Below the pieces are notes generated by a model. The model did not search any database, was not told the origin of the DNA, and saw only the letters and a program-made list of their open reading frames with translations. A DNA stretch of 64,000 nucleotides from JBNKFV01 sp050289485 (GTDB lineage: Bacteria; Pseudomonadota; Gammaproteobacteria; Pseudomonadales; Cellvibrionaceae): assembly GCA_050289485.1 (NCBI GenBank), contig JBNKFV010000017.1, positions 124,001 through 188,000 of the forward strand, in the 5' to 3' direction. Shown in pieces: positions 9,028-17,982 of the stretch. A program made the position numbers and the translations under genes. Within the stretch, counting starts at the first letter, position 1. Every line of letters starts with the position of its first letter.

Positions 9028-10878
9028 TTGAGTAGTTCCCATGCCGCCAGCGGCAACGAGAAAAAGAGCCCGAAACTACAGCATTTTTTTGGTGTATTTA
9101 CCTACAGCCAGCGCGCCTTGCAACTGGTGTGGCAAACCTCGAAACCACTGACACTGTTCTTTGCGGCCGCAACGTTAATTGTTGGGCTACTACCTGCGTT
9201 AGCAGCCTATATCGGGCAACTCATCATCGATTCGGTGGTAAGCGCAGTTGCGGACGTAAAAGGTGGCGTTGAACCAAATCTGTGGAACGTACTGAAATAC
9301 GTCGTGTTTGAAGCACTGGTTATCAGTGCGATGGCCGGCGCTCGCCGGGTGATTTCTGTTTGCCAATCTTTGTTGCGGGCGCTACTTGGGCAACGAGTTA
9401 ACGAACTGATTCTTGATAAAGCCCAATACTTGTCGCTGGCACAGTTCGAAGACAGTGAATTTTATGACAAGCTCACACGCGCACGCCGCGAGGCGTCTTC
9501 CCGCCCTCTAAGCCTGGTAAACCGAACATTTAGCCTGCTGGAAAATGCCATCGCGCTGTTATCGTACAGTGTATTGCTGTTTCAATTCAGCGGTTGGGCT
9601 CTGCTGATGCTGGTACTAGGCGCCGTACCCGTTTTTATTGCCGAGGCTAAATTCTCTGGTGATGCCTTCAGGTTGTTTCGCTGGCGCTCGCCCGAACGGC
9701 GTATGCAAATGTACCTGGAGACCTTATTGGCCCGGGAAGATACCATTAAAGAAGTAAAACTGTTTCAACTAACACCACTGTTTTTCAAACGCTATCAATC
9801 CATTTTTCACAGCCTATATGACGCTGATAAACGCCTGACCTTGCGCCGGGATGGCTGGGGCTTTGCACTGGGCCTACTGGGTACTCTCGCCTTTTACTGT
9901 GCTTACGGCTGGATTGTGGTGGCCACGGTGTATGGCTCAATCACGCTGGGCGAGATGACCATGTATTTACTGGTATTTAAACAGGGGCAAACCGCCATCA
10001 GTGCCAGCTTGTCGGCCATCAGTGGTATGTACGAAGACAACCTCTACCTGTCTACACTCTACGAATATCTTGAACAGCCGATCGAAGCAACTGAAGGTGA
10101 TTTAACCGAAGGCCCCTTACCCGACGACGGTATTCGCTTTGAGAACGTTACCTTTACTTACCCCGGTGCCCATGCACCAGCCCTACGCAACATAGACTTA
10201 CACGTAAAACCGGGCCAAAGCCTTGCATTAGTAGGCGAAAATGGCTCGGGCAAAACAACCCTTATCAAGTTGCTTACCCGCCTTTATCTGCCAACCGAAG
10301 GCCGAATTACCCTTGATGGTGCCGATTTGCGACACTGGAATATCAATACCTTGCAACAACGTATTGGGGTCATTTTCCAGGATTTCGTGCGTTACCAGTT
10401 ACTCGTTGGCGAAAATATCGGTGCGGGCGACGTAAGTGCATTCACTGATGAACAGCGCTGGTACAGCGCAGCCCAACGAGGCATGGCAAATGACTTTATC
10501 GAGCTCATGCCTAAGGGTTATCACACGCAACTGGGCCGCTGGTTTAATGACGGCCAGGAGCTATCTGGCGGACAATGGCAAAAGATCGCTCTGGCCCGAG
10601 CCTTTATGCGAGAAAACGCCAATATCTTAGTATTGGATGAGCCTACGGCAGCCATGGATGCTCAAGCTGAGGCCACCATTTTTGAGCACTTTCAGGAACA
10701 CAGCAAAGATAAAATTGCTATCTTAATCTCTCACCGATTTTCAACGGTGCGCAAGGCCAGTAAAATTATCGTAGTTGATAATGGTCGCATCATTGAGTCA
10801 GGCACCCATGAAGAACTGGTGGCGCTGGGGGGGCGTTATCAGCACTTATTTGAGCTGCAAGCACAGGGCTACCGATAA
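9028..10878 (+). CDS. ABC transporter, fused permease and ATP-binding domains
   Basis: The 616-residue half-transporter has an N-terminal membrane domain with about six helices (about 30-340) and a C-terminal nucleotide-binding domain: Walker A GENGSGKTT, signature LSGGQWQK, Walker B ILVLDEPTAAMD, and ISHRFSTVRKA. This is an exporter-type homodimer; the substrate is not evident. The TTG start at 9028 is supported by AGGGAG (9016-9021) with good spacing. It is a single gene, divergent from serC, ending at a hairpin shared with the next convergent gene. Confidence 0.9.
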   Translation: MSSSHAASGNEKKSPKLQHFFGVFTYSQRALQLVWQTSKPLTLFFAAATLIVGLLPALAAYIGQLIIDSVVSAVADVKGGVEPNLWNVLKYVVFEALVISAMAGARRVISVCQSLLRALLGQRVNELILDKAQYLSLAQFEDSEFYDKLTRARREASSRPLSLVNRTFSLLENAIALLSYSVLLFQFSGWALLMLVLGAVPVFIAEAKFSGDAFRLFRWRSPERRMQMYLETLLAREDTIKEVKLFQLTPLFFKRYQSIFHSLYDADKRLTLRRDGWGFALGLLGTLAFYCAYGWIVVATVYGSITLGEMTMYLLVFKQGQTAISASLSAISGMYEDNLYLSTLYEYLEQPIEATEGDLTEGPLPDDGIRFENVTFTYPGAHAPALRNIDLHVKPGQSLALVGENGSGKTTLIKLLTRLYLPTEGRITLDGADLRHWNINTLQQRIGVIFQDFVRYQLLVGENIGAGDVSAFTDEQRWYSAAQRGMANDFIELMPKGYHTQLGRWFNDGQELSGGQWQKIALARAFMRENANILVLDEPTAAMDAQAEATIFEHFQEHSKDKIAILISHRFSTVRKASKIIVVDNGRIIESGTHEELVALGGRYQHLFELQAQGYR

Positions 10879-10880
10879 GC

Positions 10881-10908
10881 AAAAGGCCAGCAAAGCTGGC
10901 CTTCTTGG
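10881..10908. terminator. Bidirectional hairpin between ABC exporter and cnoX
   Basis: A 9-bp perfect stem (10883-10891 AAGGCCAGC with 10895-10903, loop AAA) lies between two convergent genes. The minus-strand side is followed by TTTTGCTT, so it is the stronger terminator for the thioredoxin gene. Confidence 0.75.
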
Positions 10909-10926
10909 TGGATGCGACGAAAGTGC

Positions 10927-11802
10927 TCAATAAAGCAATGTATAAAACTTACGCTGATACTCAATCGCCAAGGCATCCCCCTGCCCCAAGGTGGTGAGAA
11001 TATCGGTAAATGCTTTACGTGCCTGGCCGTCGGCATAGCCAAGATCTTGGCGCAGCAGATTTAACAGCAACTCAAGCGCATCGCGGTAGTGATTACCCTG
11101 ACTAAACTGCACCGCTAACTGAAATGCGGCTTCTTTATCATCAGGGTTTTCGTTGAGGCGTTGCTCAAGTGCCTGAATCTCTGGAGATTTGGCCGATGCC
11201 TGGTGCAACTCTACACGCGCTTTGAGTTGCTCATAAAGGGCATCTTGATCAACCATTTTCACTTTCGCCAGCAAACCTTCTACCTCATCAACCCGGTTCA
11301 GCTCCATATACGCCAGCGCCAGCTGTAATACGATATCGGCCCGATCATTAGACTCGGCCATCGCGTCTTTCAAAAACGGTACCGCTTCGGCCCAGTTCTC
11401 TTCGGCCATTTTCGCCATGCCGGCCTGAAAGGTTTTCTCGAAGGGTTTGGGTAAGTGCTTGTCGAGTATTTCCCGAATAGCTGTCTCTGGCTGCGCGCCG
11501 GCAAAACCGTCAACAGGCTGTCCGTCTTTCATAATCACTACCGTCGGCAAACTACGCACGCCAAACTGACTAGTGATCATTTGTTGTTCATCGGCATTCA
11601 CTTTTGCCAATAAAAAGTCGCCTTGGTACTCATCAGCCAATTTTTCCAGCAAGGGCATTAAGGTTTTACAGGGTGCACACCAGTCTGCCCAAAAATCGAC
11701 CACCACAGGACGTTTAGAGGATTCTTCAATTAATATTTGCTGAGCGTTAGTTTCGTTAACCTCAACAACGTAGTCATTTATCGATAATTCCAACGGTAAC
11801 AT
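10927..11802 (-). CDS. cnoX: Thioredoxin-TPR co-chaperone (CnoX/YbbN)
   Basis: An N-terminal thioredoxin domain (VVVDFWADWCAPCKTLMPLLEKL, shown here only as motif WCAPC) is followed by a helical TPR-like half, as in CnoX/YbbN. CnoX holds unfolding proteins and passes them to GroEL and DnaK under oxidative stress. Here both active-site cysteines of WCAPC are kept, unlike the SQHC version of E. coli, so redox activity is plausible. The start is uncertain: ATG at 11802 touches the GGAG, while TTG at 11793 lies nine bases from it. The 291-residue length is typical. Confidence 0.9.
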   Translation of the reverse strand: MLPLELSINDYVVEVNETNAQQILIEESSKRPVVVDFWADWCAPCKTLMPLLEKLADEYQGDFLLAKVNADEQQMITSQFGVRSLPTVVIMKDGQPVDGFAGAQPETAIREILDKHLPKPFEKTFQAGMAKMAEENWAEAVPFLKDAMAESNDRADIVLQLALAYMELNRVDEVEGLLAKVKMVDQDALYEQLKARVELHQASAKSPEIQALEQRLNENPDDKEAAFQLAVQFSQGNHYRDALELLLNLLRQDLGYADGQARKAFTDILTTLGQGDALAIEYQRKFYTLLY

Positions 11803-11911
11803 CTCCTGCTGCGCCCAGCATATATATGCGGGCAAATTGACTCGAGTGTAGATGGGATGGAATTGTAACGGATACTACACCGAAGAGCAGTACCCGCTAC
11901 TGGAGAACAGG

Positions 11912-12217
11912 TTATTTCAGGCTTGAAAAATAAGCGGCAAGGTTGGCGATATCTTCATCAGTGAGCATTTTCGCCATGGCGTCCATAGAGGGGTCACTAC
12001 GGGTACCATCTCTAAACGCCTTCAATTGTTTTTCCAAGTACGCATCTTTCTGGCCAGCCAAGTTGGGCCATATTGGCGCAGCACTGATACCATTTGCACC
12101 ATGGCAGGCCGCACAAACCATGGCTTTTTGCTTTCCAGCTTCAATATCACCTGCTGCAAATGCACCAGACACAACCCCAAATGCCAGCGCAATACTTACA
12201 ACCCACTTCTTCATCAT
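11912..12217 (-). CDS. Periplasmic class I cytochrome c
   Basis: The 101-residue protein has a signal peptide (MMKKWVVSIALAFGVVSGAFA, predicted cleavage after AFA). The haem attachment site is CAACHG with downstream PNLAGQ, and a Met ligand is likely in the MAKMLTDEDIANLAAYF region. It resembles single-haem cytochrome c553/c4-half proteins that shuttle electrons to terminal oxidases. The start has GAGGA four bases upstream; the second ATG is equally possible. It is a single gene with its own upstream region. Confidence 0.9.
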   Translation of the reverse strand: MMKKWVVSIALAFGVVSGAFAAGDIEAGKQKAMVCAACHGANGISAAPIWPNLAGQKDAYLEKQLKAFRDGTRSDPSMDAMAKMLTDEDIANLAAYFSSLK

Positions 12218-12527
12218 GGTTTCCTCAGTTTATTGAAATATCAGTAATAAGCTTCAACTATAGTAGCAACACCAAAAGGATTATCCTACTGCCGTAAACT
12301 CATTCTTTAGGAGCGTGTTCCAGGGTAGTACGATAAGCTATCCTTGATGTCTATCATGATGCAGCCGAAGATGGCTCATCTGTACTATAGTAGTAAGACG
12401 AAGCTGAATATAAATTTAACGATATGCGTCATTTCGGCACACTTGCTGCTATGTTTTAACAGAGTTGTCACAAACGCACGATTTAATTTCAAACCTTTGA
12501 TTGATGCAATCATTTAAAGGAATAGTT
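12218..12527. other. Intergenic region between cytochrome c and phbB
   Basis: No convincing gene is seen. The segment is AT-rich and must carry the divergent promoters for the cytochrome gene (minus) and the phbB transcript (plus). I could not assign -10 and -35 boxes with confidence. Confidence 0.5.
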
Positions 12528-12632
12528 ATGCATCCAATGTCTGCTTTTGCAGCGTTCGCAAGAGGTATCAGCGATCTTTTGGTGCATATACCCCACCCTG
12601 TCGTACATACTAGGAGGCTTACACATGGGTAG
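12528..12632 (+). CDS. Possible 34-residue leader ORF overlapping phbB start
   Basis: An ATG at 12528 with AAAGGA (12516-12521) six bases upstream opens a 34-codon frame. It starts MHPMSAFAAFARGISDLL and ends at TAG 12630-12632, eight bases into phbB. The overlap could couple its translation to phbB. I recognise no homologue. The ribosome site is the main evidence, so it may simply be chance. Confidence 0.3.
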   Translation: MHPMSAFAAFARGISDLLVHIPHPVVHTRRLTHG

Positions 12633-13350
12633 AGTAGCACTTGTCACCGGCGGTACACGAGGCATCGGCGAAACCATCAGTATCAAATTGAAGCTGAAAG
12701 GCTATCAGGTTATTGCCAATTACGCTGGCAATGACCAGAGAGCTCAACGCTTTACTGAAAAAACCGGGATACCCGCTTACAAGTTTGATGTCGCCGATTA
12801 CGATCAGGTAACCGAAGGCATTAAGCAAATCGAAGCAGATTTTGGCCCTATTGATGTGGTTATCAATAACGCAGGTATTACCCGCGATGGCGTATTGGCT
12901 AAAATGACCTGTGAAAACTGGGATGCGGTGATCAACACCAACCTGAAGTCATGTTACAACACTGCACACTCGGTGATTCCGGGCATGCGAGAACGCGGCT
13001 TCGGGCGTATTGTAAACATCAGCTCTATCAACGGCCAAGCTGGTCAATATGGGCAGGTTAACTACACTGCCGCTAAAGCAGGTGTTTTAGGCTTTACCAA
13101 GGCTCTGGCAATGGAAACCGCTAAGTACGGTATCACAGTAAATGCAGTAGCACCTGGCTATGTGGATACAGAAATGGTTCGTGCGGTCCCCCCTGCCGTA
13201 CTGGAAAAGATTATAGCCAAAATTCCAGTAGGCCGCCTGGGTAAAACGGAAGATATCGCCCGTGCAGTTTTGTTTTTGGTAGACGACGACGCAAGCTTTA
13301 TTACCGGCTCAACCCTGTCGGTAAACGGTGGCCAATTCATGGCAGGTTAA
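12625..13350 (+). CDS. phbB: Acetoacetyl-CoA reductase (SDR, NADPH-type)
   Basis: The 241-residue short-chain dehydrogenase has TGGTRGIGE near the start, NNAG, the catalytic S-YxxxK (ISSINGQAGQYGQVNYTAAKAG) and the ending STLSVNGGQFM typical of PhbB/PhaB. It reduces acetoacetyl-CoA to (R)-3-hydroxybutyryl-CoA for PHB. The ATG at 12625 has an excellent TAGGAGG (12611-12617). It faces the phasin/phaR/phaC genes on the other strand. The thiolase gene phaA is not in the window, so the first step must be encoded elsewhere. Confidence 0.94.
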   Translation: MGRVALVTGGTRGIGETISIKLKLKGYQVIANYAGNDQRAQRFTEKTGIPAYKFDVADYDQVTEGIKQIEADFGPIDVVINNAGITRDGVLAKMTCENWDAVINTNLKSCYNTAHSVIPGMRERGFGRIVNISSINGQAGQYGQVNYTAAKAGVLGFTKALAMETAKYGITVNAVAPGYVDTEMVRAVPPAVLEKIIAKIPVGRLGKTEDIARAVLFLVDDDASFITGSTLSVNGGQFMAG

Positions 13351-13367
13351 ACATTTGCCATTCTTGT

Positions 13368-13404
13368 ATTGTGGCTGCTCTTTCAATGGCAGCCACAATG
13401 CTTT
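13368..13404 (+). terminator. Hairpin after phbB
   Basis: An 11-bp perfect stem (13368-13378 with 13389-13399) lies just after the phbB stop, followed by GCTTTAATAAA. The T-run is weak, so the strength is uncertain. Confidence 0.6.
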
Positions 13405-13561
13405 AATAAAAACACCTACAAGACCTGCTTTTCTGATTAAACAAGTTACCAGGCTACTCATTGCCTACACTAATGCCCCGTAAATTGAATATGGATCAAT
13501 AGGCGCTAAAACGTGTTTGATGGGCAAGACATCGCCAGGAGCAGGAAATACAACTACAAAG

Positions 13562-13581
13562 AGCCCGACCTAAGTCGGGCT
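13562..13581 (-). terminator. Hairpin after the phasin gene
   Basis: AGCCCGAC (13562-13569) pairs with GTCGGGCT (13574-13581) around a CTAA loop. On the minus strand it is followed by CTCTTTG. It sits about 45 bases beyond the phasin stop. Confidence 0.65.
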
Positions 13582-13625
13582 AAATATCACCGAAGTCTTA
13601 CTAAACAATAACCCTTAGACGGCTA

Positions 13626-14057
13626 TTACTTTTCTGACGAAACTTTCTCGGCCGCTTTTTCTGCGGTTTTTGCCGTAGTTTTGGCTGCCTTCTTTACAGT
13701 AGTTTTAGTGGCGGTAGGCACGCTTGCCGTCATCATAGGCATATATTCGCCGAACACATCTTTGAGCATATCGCCGGTTTTTTCCTGCGCATCGGTTAGC
13801 AAACCGTAGCTATCTTTTGCAGTAGCCATAACTTTACTTTGAAAGTCTTCTGCGTAGGATTTTTGCAATTCATAAAGGCCTGCCAGATCTTTTTGATCGG
13901 CTAACTCTTTTGCGTAGGAAAGTCCATCGTTCATAACGTCACTGAAAAAGCTCGCCTGCTTTTCAGCCAGTTTTTCCATGACTTCTGCATTTAACGCAAA
14001 AACGTCTGACATGGGTTTGAATGCTTGTTGCGTTTGTTCAACCATTTTATCGAACAT
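13626..14057 (-). CDS. phaP: Phasin, PHA granule-associated protein
   Basis: The 143-residue protein has a helical phasin domain (about 1-105, with FALNAEVMEKLAEKQ and YAKELADQKDLAGLYELQKSY). A lysine/alanine-rich tail (TVKKAAKTTAKTAEKAAEK) follows. Phasins coat PHB granules and limit coalescence. The basic tail resembles the histone-H1-like end of PhaF-type proteins, which tether granules to the nucleoid; that role is inference. It lies downstream of phaR on the same strand. Confidence 0.9.
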   Translation of the reverse strand: MFDKMVEQTQQAFKPMSDVFALNAEVMEKLAEKQASFFSDVMNDGLSYAKELADQKDLAGLYELQKSYAEDFQSKVMATAKDSYGLLTDAQEKTGDMLKDVFGEYMPMMTASVPTATKTTVKKAAKTTAKTAEKAAEKVSSEK

Positions 14058-14225
14058 GGAATATCTCCCCTATACCACATTACTCAATGAGCGATGAACT
14101 TGTGCAATGCATGCTGCACTGCACAATCGAGATTTAATTGTAAGGATAGAGAATAGAAGGGTCAATGCTTATCTGCTGCATGGCAGCATTTTTCTCATAC
14201 AGTTTTTTTATATGGAAACTAGCAG

Positions 14226-14690
14226 TTATTCCTTGGGCTTCTTATCGCCGCCGGGTACGAAAGGATTACCGCCAACTTCTGAGAATGTTTTCCAGAAGTC
14301 CATGTTTTGCCCCATCATCTGATTGAAAACACCCACCGGGCTCGCTTCAATCATATTTTTCACCATGCCCTGCACAGCATCTTGCTGTTCAAGAAAACTG
14401 GCCATGCTCTGTTCCAGGTACATGCGCAAAAAGATTTGCATGTCTGAGCCGTAGTAACGAATCAACTGCTTCAGCACCTGATTGGTCAATAACGATTGCT
14501 GCTCGTTACTTTCCTGGTCACTGATAATCTGCAGCAAAATAACTTTGGTCAGATCCTCTTCGGTTTTGGAGTCCACGACTTTGAACTCCTCATGCTCCAT
14601 AACCAGCTCACGAATATAGTCCAGATTGATGTACTGGCTCTGGGAGGTGTCGTATAAGCGACGGTTGGGATACTTTTTAATGATTACCAC
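14226..14690 (-). CDS. phaR: PHA synthesis repressor PhaR
   Basis: The 154-residue protein starts MVIIKKYPNRRLYDTSQSQYI, the highly conserved PHA_gran_rgn DNA-binding motif. A C-terminal accessory domain (about 70-110) follows. PhaR represses phasin and PHB genes and is released when it binds growing granules. The GTG start has GAGGAG five bases before it. It sits between phaC (upstream) and the phasin gene (downstream), so the likely target is close by. Confidence 0.95.
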   Translation of the reverse strand: MVIIKKYPNRRLYDTSQSQYINLDYIRELVMEHEEFKVVDSKTEEDLTKVILLQIISDQESNEQQSLLTNQVLKQLIRYYGSDMQIFLRMYLEQSMASFLEQQDAVQGMVKNMIEASPVGVFNQMMGQNMDFWKTFSEVGGNPFVPGGDKKPKE

Positions 14691-14756
14691 AGGAGCTCCT
14701 CAAAATTAGTCTATGGGCGGAGTATACAGAGTTTGCCCCTGCGGTGACAAAGCGGA

Positions 14757-16544
14757 TTAAGCCGGTGGCGGCTCCAGGCGAACTTTCACGTAACTGCCGG
14801 GAGCATCTTCGACAACCTCATAAGGTCCTTTGCCTGGCTCACGCGCAGGCACTTTTTTACCCGACTTCGGCCGCACCCAACGATGCCAATCGAGCCACCA
14901 GGAGCCATCCTGTTTCTCAGCATTGGCCAGCCACTCTTCGGCTTCTTTCGGCATGTCTTTATTCACCCAGTGGTCGTATTTACCACCATCAGCCGGATTG
15001 ACAATGCCCGCCACATGCCCGGAGCCAGCTAACACGAAGCGAATATCAGCACCCAGATGTTTCATGCTGTTATAGGCGCTTTGCCACAACACAATATGGT
15101 CAGCAACCGTGGCGACAGCATAAGTGGGTGTTTTAATGGTTTTAAGATCAATCCACACTCCTTTTACTTTAAGCGCTTCGGGTTCAATCAACTTATTGTC
15201 GCGGTACATATTCTTTACATAGTACACAAACGCGGTAGCTGGGATATTCGTAGAGTCGCTGTTCCAATAAAGAATATCAAAAGGCACAGGATCCTTACCT
15301 TTAAGATAGTTATCGACAAAATACGACCAAAACAGGTTGTTCTCTCGCAGCAGACTGAATGCCAGCGCCAGAATACGGCCATCGAAATAACCTTTTTTCT
15401 CTGCGTTATGAAAAATATGCGGCAAGCTGGCTTCAGATATATAGTTACCGACTTCACCCGGCTCACTGAAATCCAACAGCGTTGTCAGCAACGACAAACT
15501 GTTAATGCGCTTGTCGCCAATAGCCAACATATAAGCCTGCGCCATGGTCAGCAAGGTACCGCCCACACAATAACCGGCTACGTTAATTGAATTGGTTTCA
15601 GTAATTTTGCAAACGGCGTCAACGGCATCAACAACACCCTTTTGAATTAGATCATCAAAGCCGATGTGGCTGTGTGAATCATCTGGATTAACCCACGACA
15701 CCATAAAGACAGTGTAGCCTTTTTCAACCAGCCAGCGAGGTAACGACTTTTTCGCGTCGAGGTCCAAAATGTAATATTTGTTGATAAACGGCGGTACGAT
15801 CAACAGCGGCTTTTCGTACACGTCCTGGGTAGTCGGTGCATATTGAATTAATTGCATCACCTCATTCTGAAAAACTACTTTTCCCGGCGTGTACGCCAAG
15901 GTTTCACCAAGAACAAAGGCATCCGGCTCTACCTGCCCTACTTTAAACGCTTCAATGGGGCTACGCTGTAAATCGCGCATAAAATTCTCAAGCCCCTTGG
16001 TCAAACACGCGCCCTTGGTGTCGAGAATATCTCTACACACTTCCGGGTTGGTCATCACGTAGTTAGTAGGCGACATGGAGTTAACAAACTGCCGCGTATA
16101 AAACTTTAATTGTTCACTGGATTTAGCATCTTCAAATTCCAGTGTATCCACCATTTTTTGCATCATTTCAGCATTTAACAGGTAGGCCTGTTTGAAATAG
16201 TTATACAGCGGATTTTCCGTCCATTGTTCGTCCTTAAAACGACGCTCCCCTTTGGGAGTGGGCACTACGTCAGGCAATGGTTTGCCTGCCATGATTGACT
16301 CTGCAGCCCCCTGCCACAAATTCATTTGCGTTTGCAAAAACTCCATTTGATTTTGAATTAGTTTGGTTGGGTCGACTTTAACACCTCGCGACACAATACT
16401 GGCGATACGATCGGCATTCACGAGAGGGTTTACCTCAGTTTTGCCACTGACTGCACGCTCCATGACCTCCTTGGTCATATCATTGAATACATCTTTAAAT
16501 TTGCTGAGATAACGAAGAACTTCTTCGTGTTCGGCGGTATCCAT
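14757..16544 (-). CDS. phaC: Class I poly(3-hydroxyalkanoate) synthase
   Basis: The 595-residue synthase has an N-terminal PhaC_N region and an alpha/beta-hydrolase catalytic domain. Catalytic residues: Cys326 in the lipase-like box GYCVGG, Asp482 in VADHIVLW, and His510 in GSGHVAG. These positions fit class I enzymes such as that of Cupriavidus. It polymerises (R)-3-hydroxybutyryl-CoA on the granule surface. It lies downstream of bdhA and a small DUF6489 gene, and upstream of phaR, all on the minus strand. Confidence 0.96.
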   Translation of the reverse strand: MDTAEHEEVLRYLSKFKDVFNDMTKEVMERAVSGKTEVNPLVNADRIASIVSRGVKVDPTKLIQNQMEFLQTQMNLWQGAAESIMAGKPLPDVVPTPKGERRFKDEQWTENPLYNYFKQAYLLNAEMMQKMVDTLEFEDAKSSEQLKFYTRQFVNSMSPTNYVMTNPEVCRDILDTKGACLTKGLENFMRDLQRSPIEAFKVGQVEPDAFVLGETLAYTPGKVVFQNEVMQLIQYAPTTQDVYEKPLLIVPPFINKYYILDLDAKKSLPRWLVEKGYTVFMVSWVNPDDSHSHIGFDDLIQKGVVDAVDAVCKITETNSINVAGYCVGGTLLTMAQAYMLAIGDKRINSLSLLTTLLDFSEPGEVGNYISEASLPHIFHNAEKKGYFDGRILALAFSLLRENNLFWSYFVDNYLKGKDPVPFDILYWNSDSTNIPATAFVYYVKNMYRDNKLIEPEALKVKGVWIDLKTIKTPTYAVATVADHIVLWQSAYNSMKHLGADIRFVLAGSGHVAGIVNPADGGKYDHWVNKDMPKEAEEWLANAEKQDGSWWLDWHRWVRPKSGKKVPAREPGKGPYEVVEDAPGSYVKVRLEPPPA

Positions 16545-16620
16545 AAAGTCTCCTAACTGAGTGCATTTTTATTAAAGTGCCGTCACCAACGCGATAAAAG
16601 GCATACTTACCCATTAAGCA

Positions 16621-16857
16621 CTATGGCTTATCTGTTTTCTTTGGTGCGCCTTTATCGGTCACCTTTGTCGCCATATCAAAAGCATCTTTGCTTTGCTTCA
16701 TAAATGCGTCCCACATCACCACAAAGGGGTTGGTATCATCCTTCCACTGGCCCTTTACCGCTTCATTAAAATAGGTTTGCATGCGGTCAATACTGGGCAT
16801 ACCCATTAATTCGCGGGCTTCCTCTGGCGTGAGGTCGATTTCAATATTAATTTTCAC
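16621..16857 (-). CDS. Small DUF6489-type protein
   Basis: The 78-residue product starts (V/M)KINIEIDLTPEEARELMGMP, a pattern I associate with DUF6489; the function is unknown. The GTG at 16855-16857 is preferred over the longer frame because GAGGAG lies nine bases before it. It includes FMKQSKDAFDMATKV, faintly phasin-like, and a short Lys/Pro tail. Position between bdhA and phaC suggests a link with PHB metabolism, but that is inference. Confidence 0.75.
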   Translation of the reverse strand: MKINIEIDLTPEEARELMGMPSIDRMQTYFNEAVKGQWKDDTNPFVVMWDAFMKQSKDAFDMATKVTDKGAPKKTDKP

Positions 16858-16904
16858 CGTGAAAGGCTCCTCTGTCGGTAATAAGTGCGTTGGCCTTGCT
16901 TGCC

Positions 16905-17663
16905 CTATTTTGCGGTCCACGCACCGTCGATCACAATGGTCTGACCGGTCATATTGCGAGCCACTGGCGACACCAGATAATCAACCGCGCCGCACAATTC
17001 TTCCATGCTGATAAACTGCTTTTTAGGCATGGGTTCGAGCATGATGTTATTGATAACATCCTCCTCAGAAATACCATGCTGGCGAGCCTGATCGGCAATC
17101 TGTTTTTCAACCAATGCAGTTTTCACATAAGCAGGACAAACTGTATTAATGGTAATGTCGTAGCTGGCGGTTTCCAGTGCGATGGTTTTTGAGAACCCCA
17201 ACAAGCCGTGCTTTGCTGAAATATAGGCGCTCTTGTAGGGCGACGCCACCAAAGCATGGATTGAACCTATATTGATAATACGGCCGAACTGGTTTGCCTT
17301 CATCTTTGGCAACAACGCACGCACTAACATAGCCGGGCCGGTCAACAACACATCAATCAGCATTCGCCAGCGGTCGACCGGAAACTCCTCAAGCTTAGCC
17401 ACGTATTGAATACCGGCATTATTGATTAATACATCAACGCGCTCAACGTGGTTAGCCACTGCATCAATATCGTCTTGAGACGTAACATCCAGCTTCAGGG
17501 GGCTGGCCGAGCCACCAGCAGCCGCGATATCAGCCACGGCTTTGGTCGCGGCCTCAAGATTGATATCACTGACCAAAACATGGTGCCCCTGTGCGGCAAC
17601 ATGTTTCGCAATGGCCAAGCCAATACCACTCGCGGCACCCGTTACTAATGCTACTGATTTCAT
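16905..17663 (-). CDS. bdhA: 3-hydroxybutyrate dehydrogenase (SDR)
   Basis: The 252-residue SDR has TGAASGIGLAIA, NNAGIQYVA, the catalytic Ser plus YISAKHG, and the ending TGQTIVIDGAWTAK characteristic of D-beta-hydroxybutyrate dehydrogenases. It oxidises (R)-3-hydroxybutyrate released from PHB to acetoacetate with NAD+. It heads a probable operon with the DUF6489 gene (47-base gap) and phaC, placing breakdown and synthesis functions together. Confidence 0.92.
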   Translation of the reverse strand: MKSVALVTGAASGIGLAIAKHVAAQGHHVLVSDINLEAATKAVADIAAAGGSASPLKLDVTSQDDIDAVANHVERVDVLINNAGIQYVAKLEEFPVDRWRMLIDVLLTGPAMLVRALLPKMKANQFGRIINIGSIHALVASPYKSAYISAKHGLLGFSKTIALETASYDITINTVCPAYVKTALVEKQIADQARQHGISEEDVINNIMLEPMPKKQFISMEELCGAVDYLVSPVARNMTGQTIVIDGAWTAK

Positions 17664-17982
17664 CGTCGCCTCCTATTGTTCTTTTGTCGTAAACCTGTGA
17701 CCTGAATGGGCATCATTGCGGATTAACCCCAATCTTCCGCCAGGGCCAACAGGCCAGCCGCTTGCCTTCCTTTGCTGCCTTTCATTTCATCTGGGCAGAG
17801 AACAAGCGAGCTCAAGTGTAACTCATTTTTTTGCAGCGCAGCAAAGAAGTTTCCCGTCAACAAAGCACCCGTCTTACACAATCACAAACAGAAAGGGAAA
17901 CAAAGCAAACCGTTGCCACCGGTGGCACCAACTGCCTATAATACGTTAACAACAAGACAACGCAGATAGAGACATCGATATT
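17664..17982. other. Divergent promoter region bdhA / uxaC
   Basis: No gene is seen. The right part contains the uxaC promoter and LacI-type operator listed separately. The left part must hold the bdhA promoter, which I could not assign. Confidence 0.5.
17913..17942 (+). promoter_or_regulatory. uxaC promoter overlapped by a LacI-family operator
   Basis: The perfect 14-bp palindrome TGCCACCGGTGGCA (17914-17927) has the central CG typical of LacI-family operators. It overlaps TTGCCA (17913-17918, a -35 candidate), which lies 18 bases from TATAAT (17937-17942). Binding here would block RNA polymerase. The same 14-mer recurs at 26057-26070 before the TRAP genes. Confidence 0.75.
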
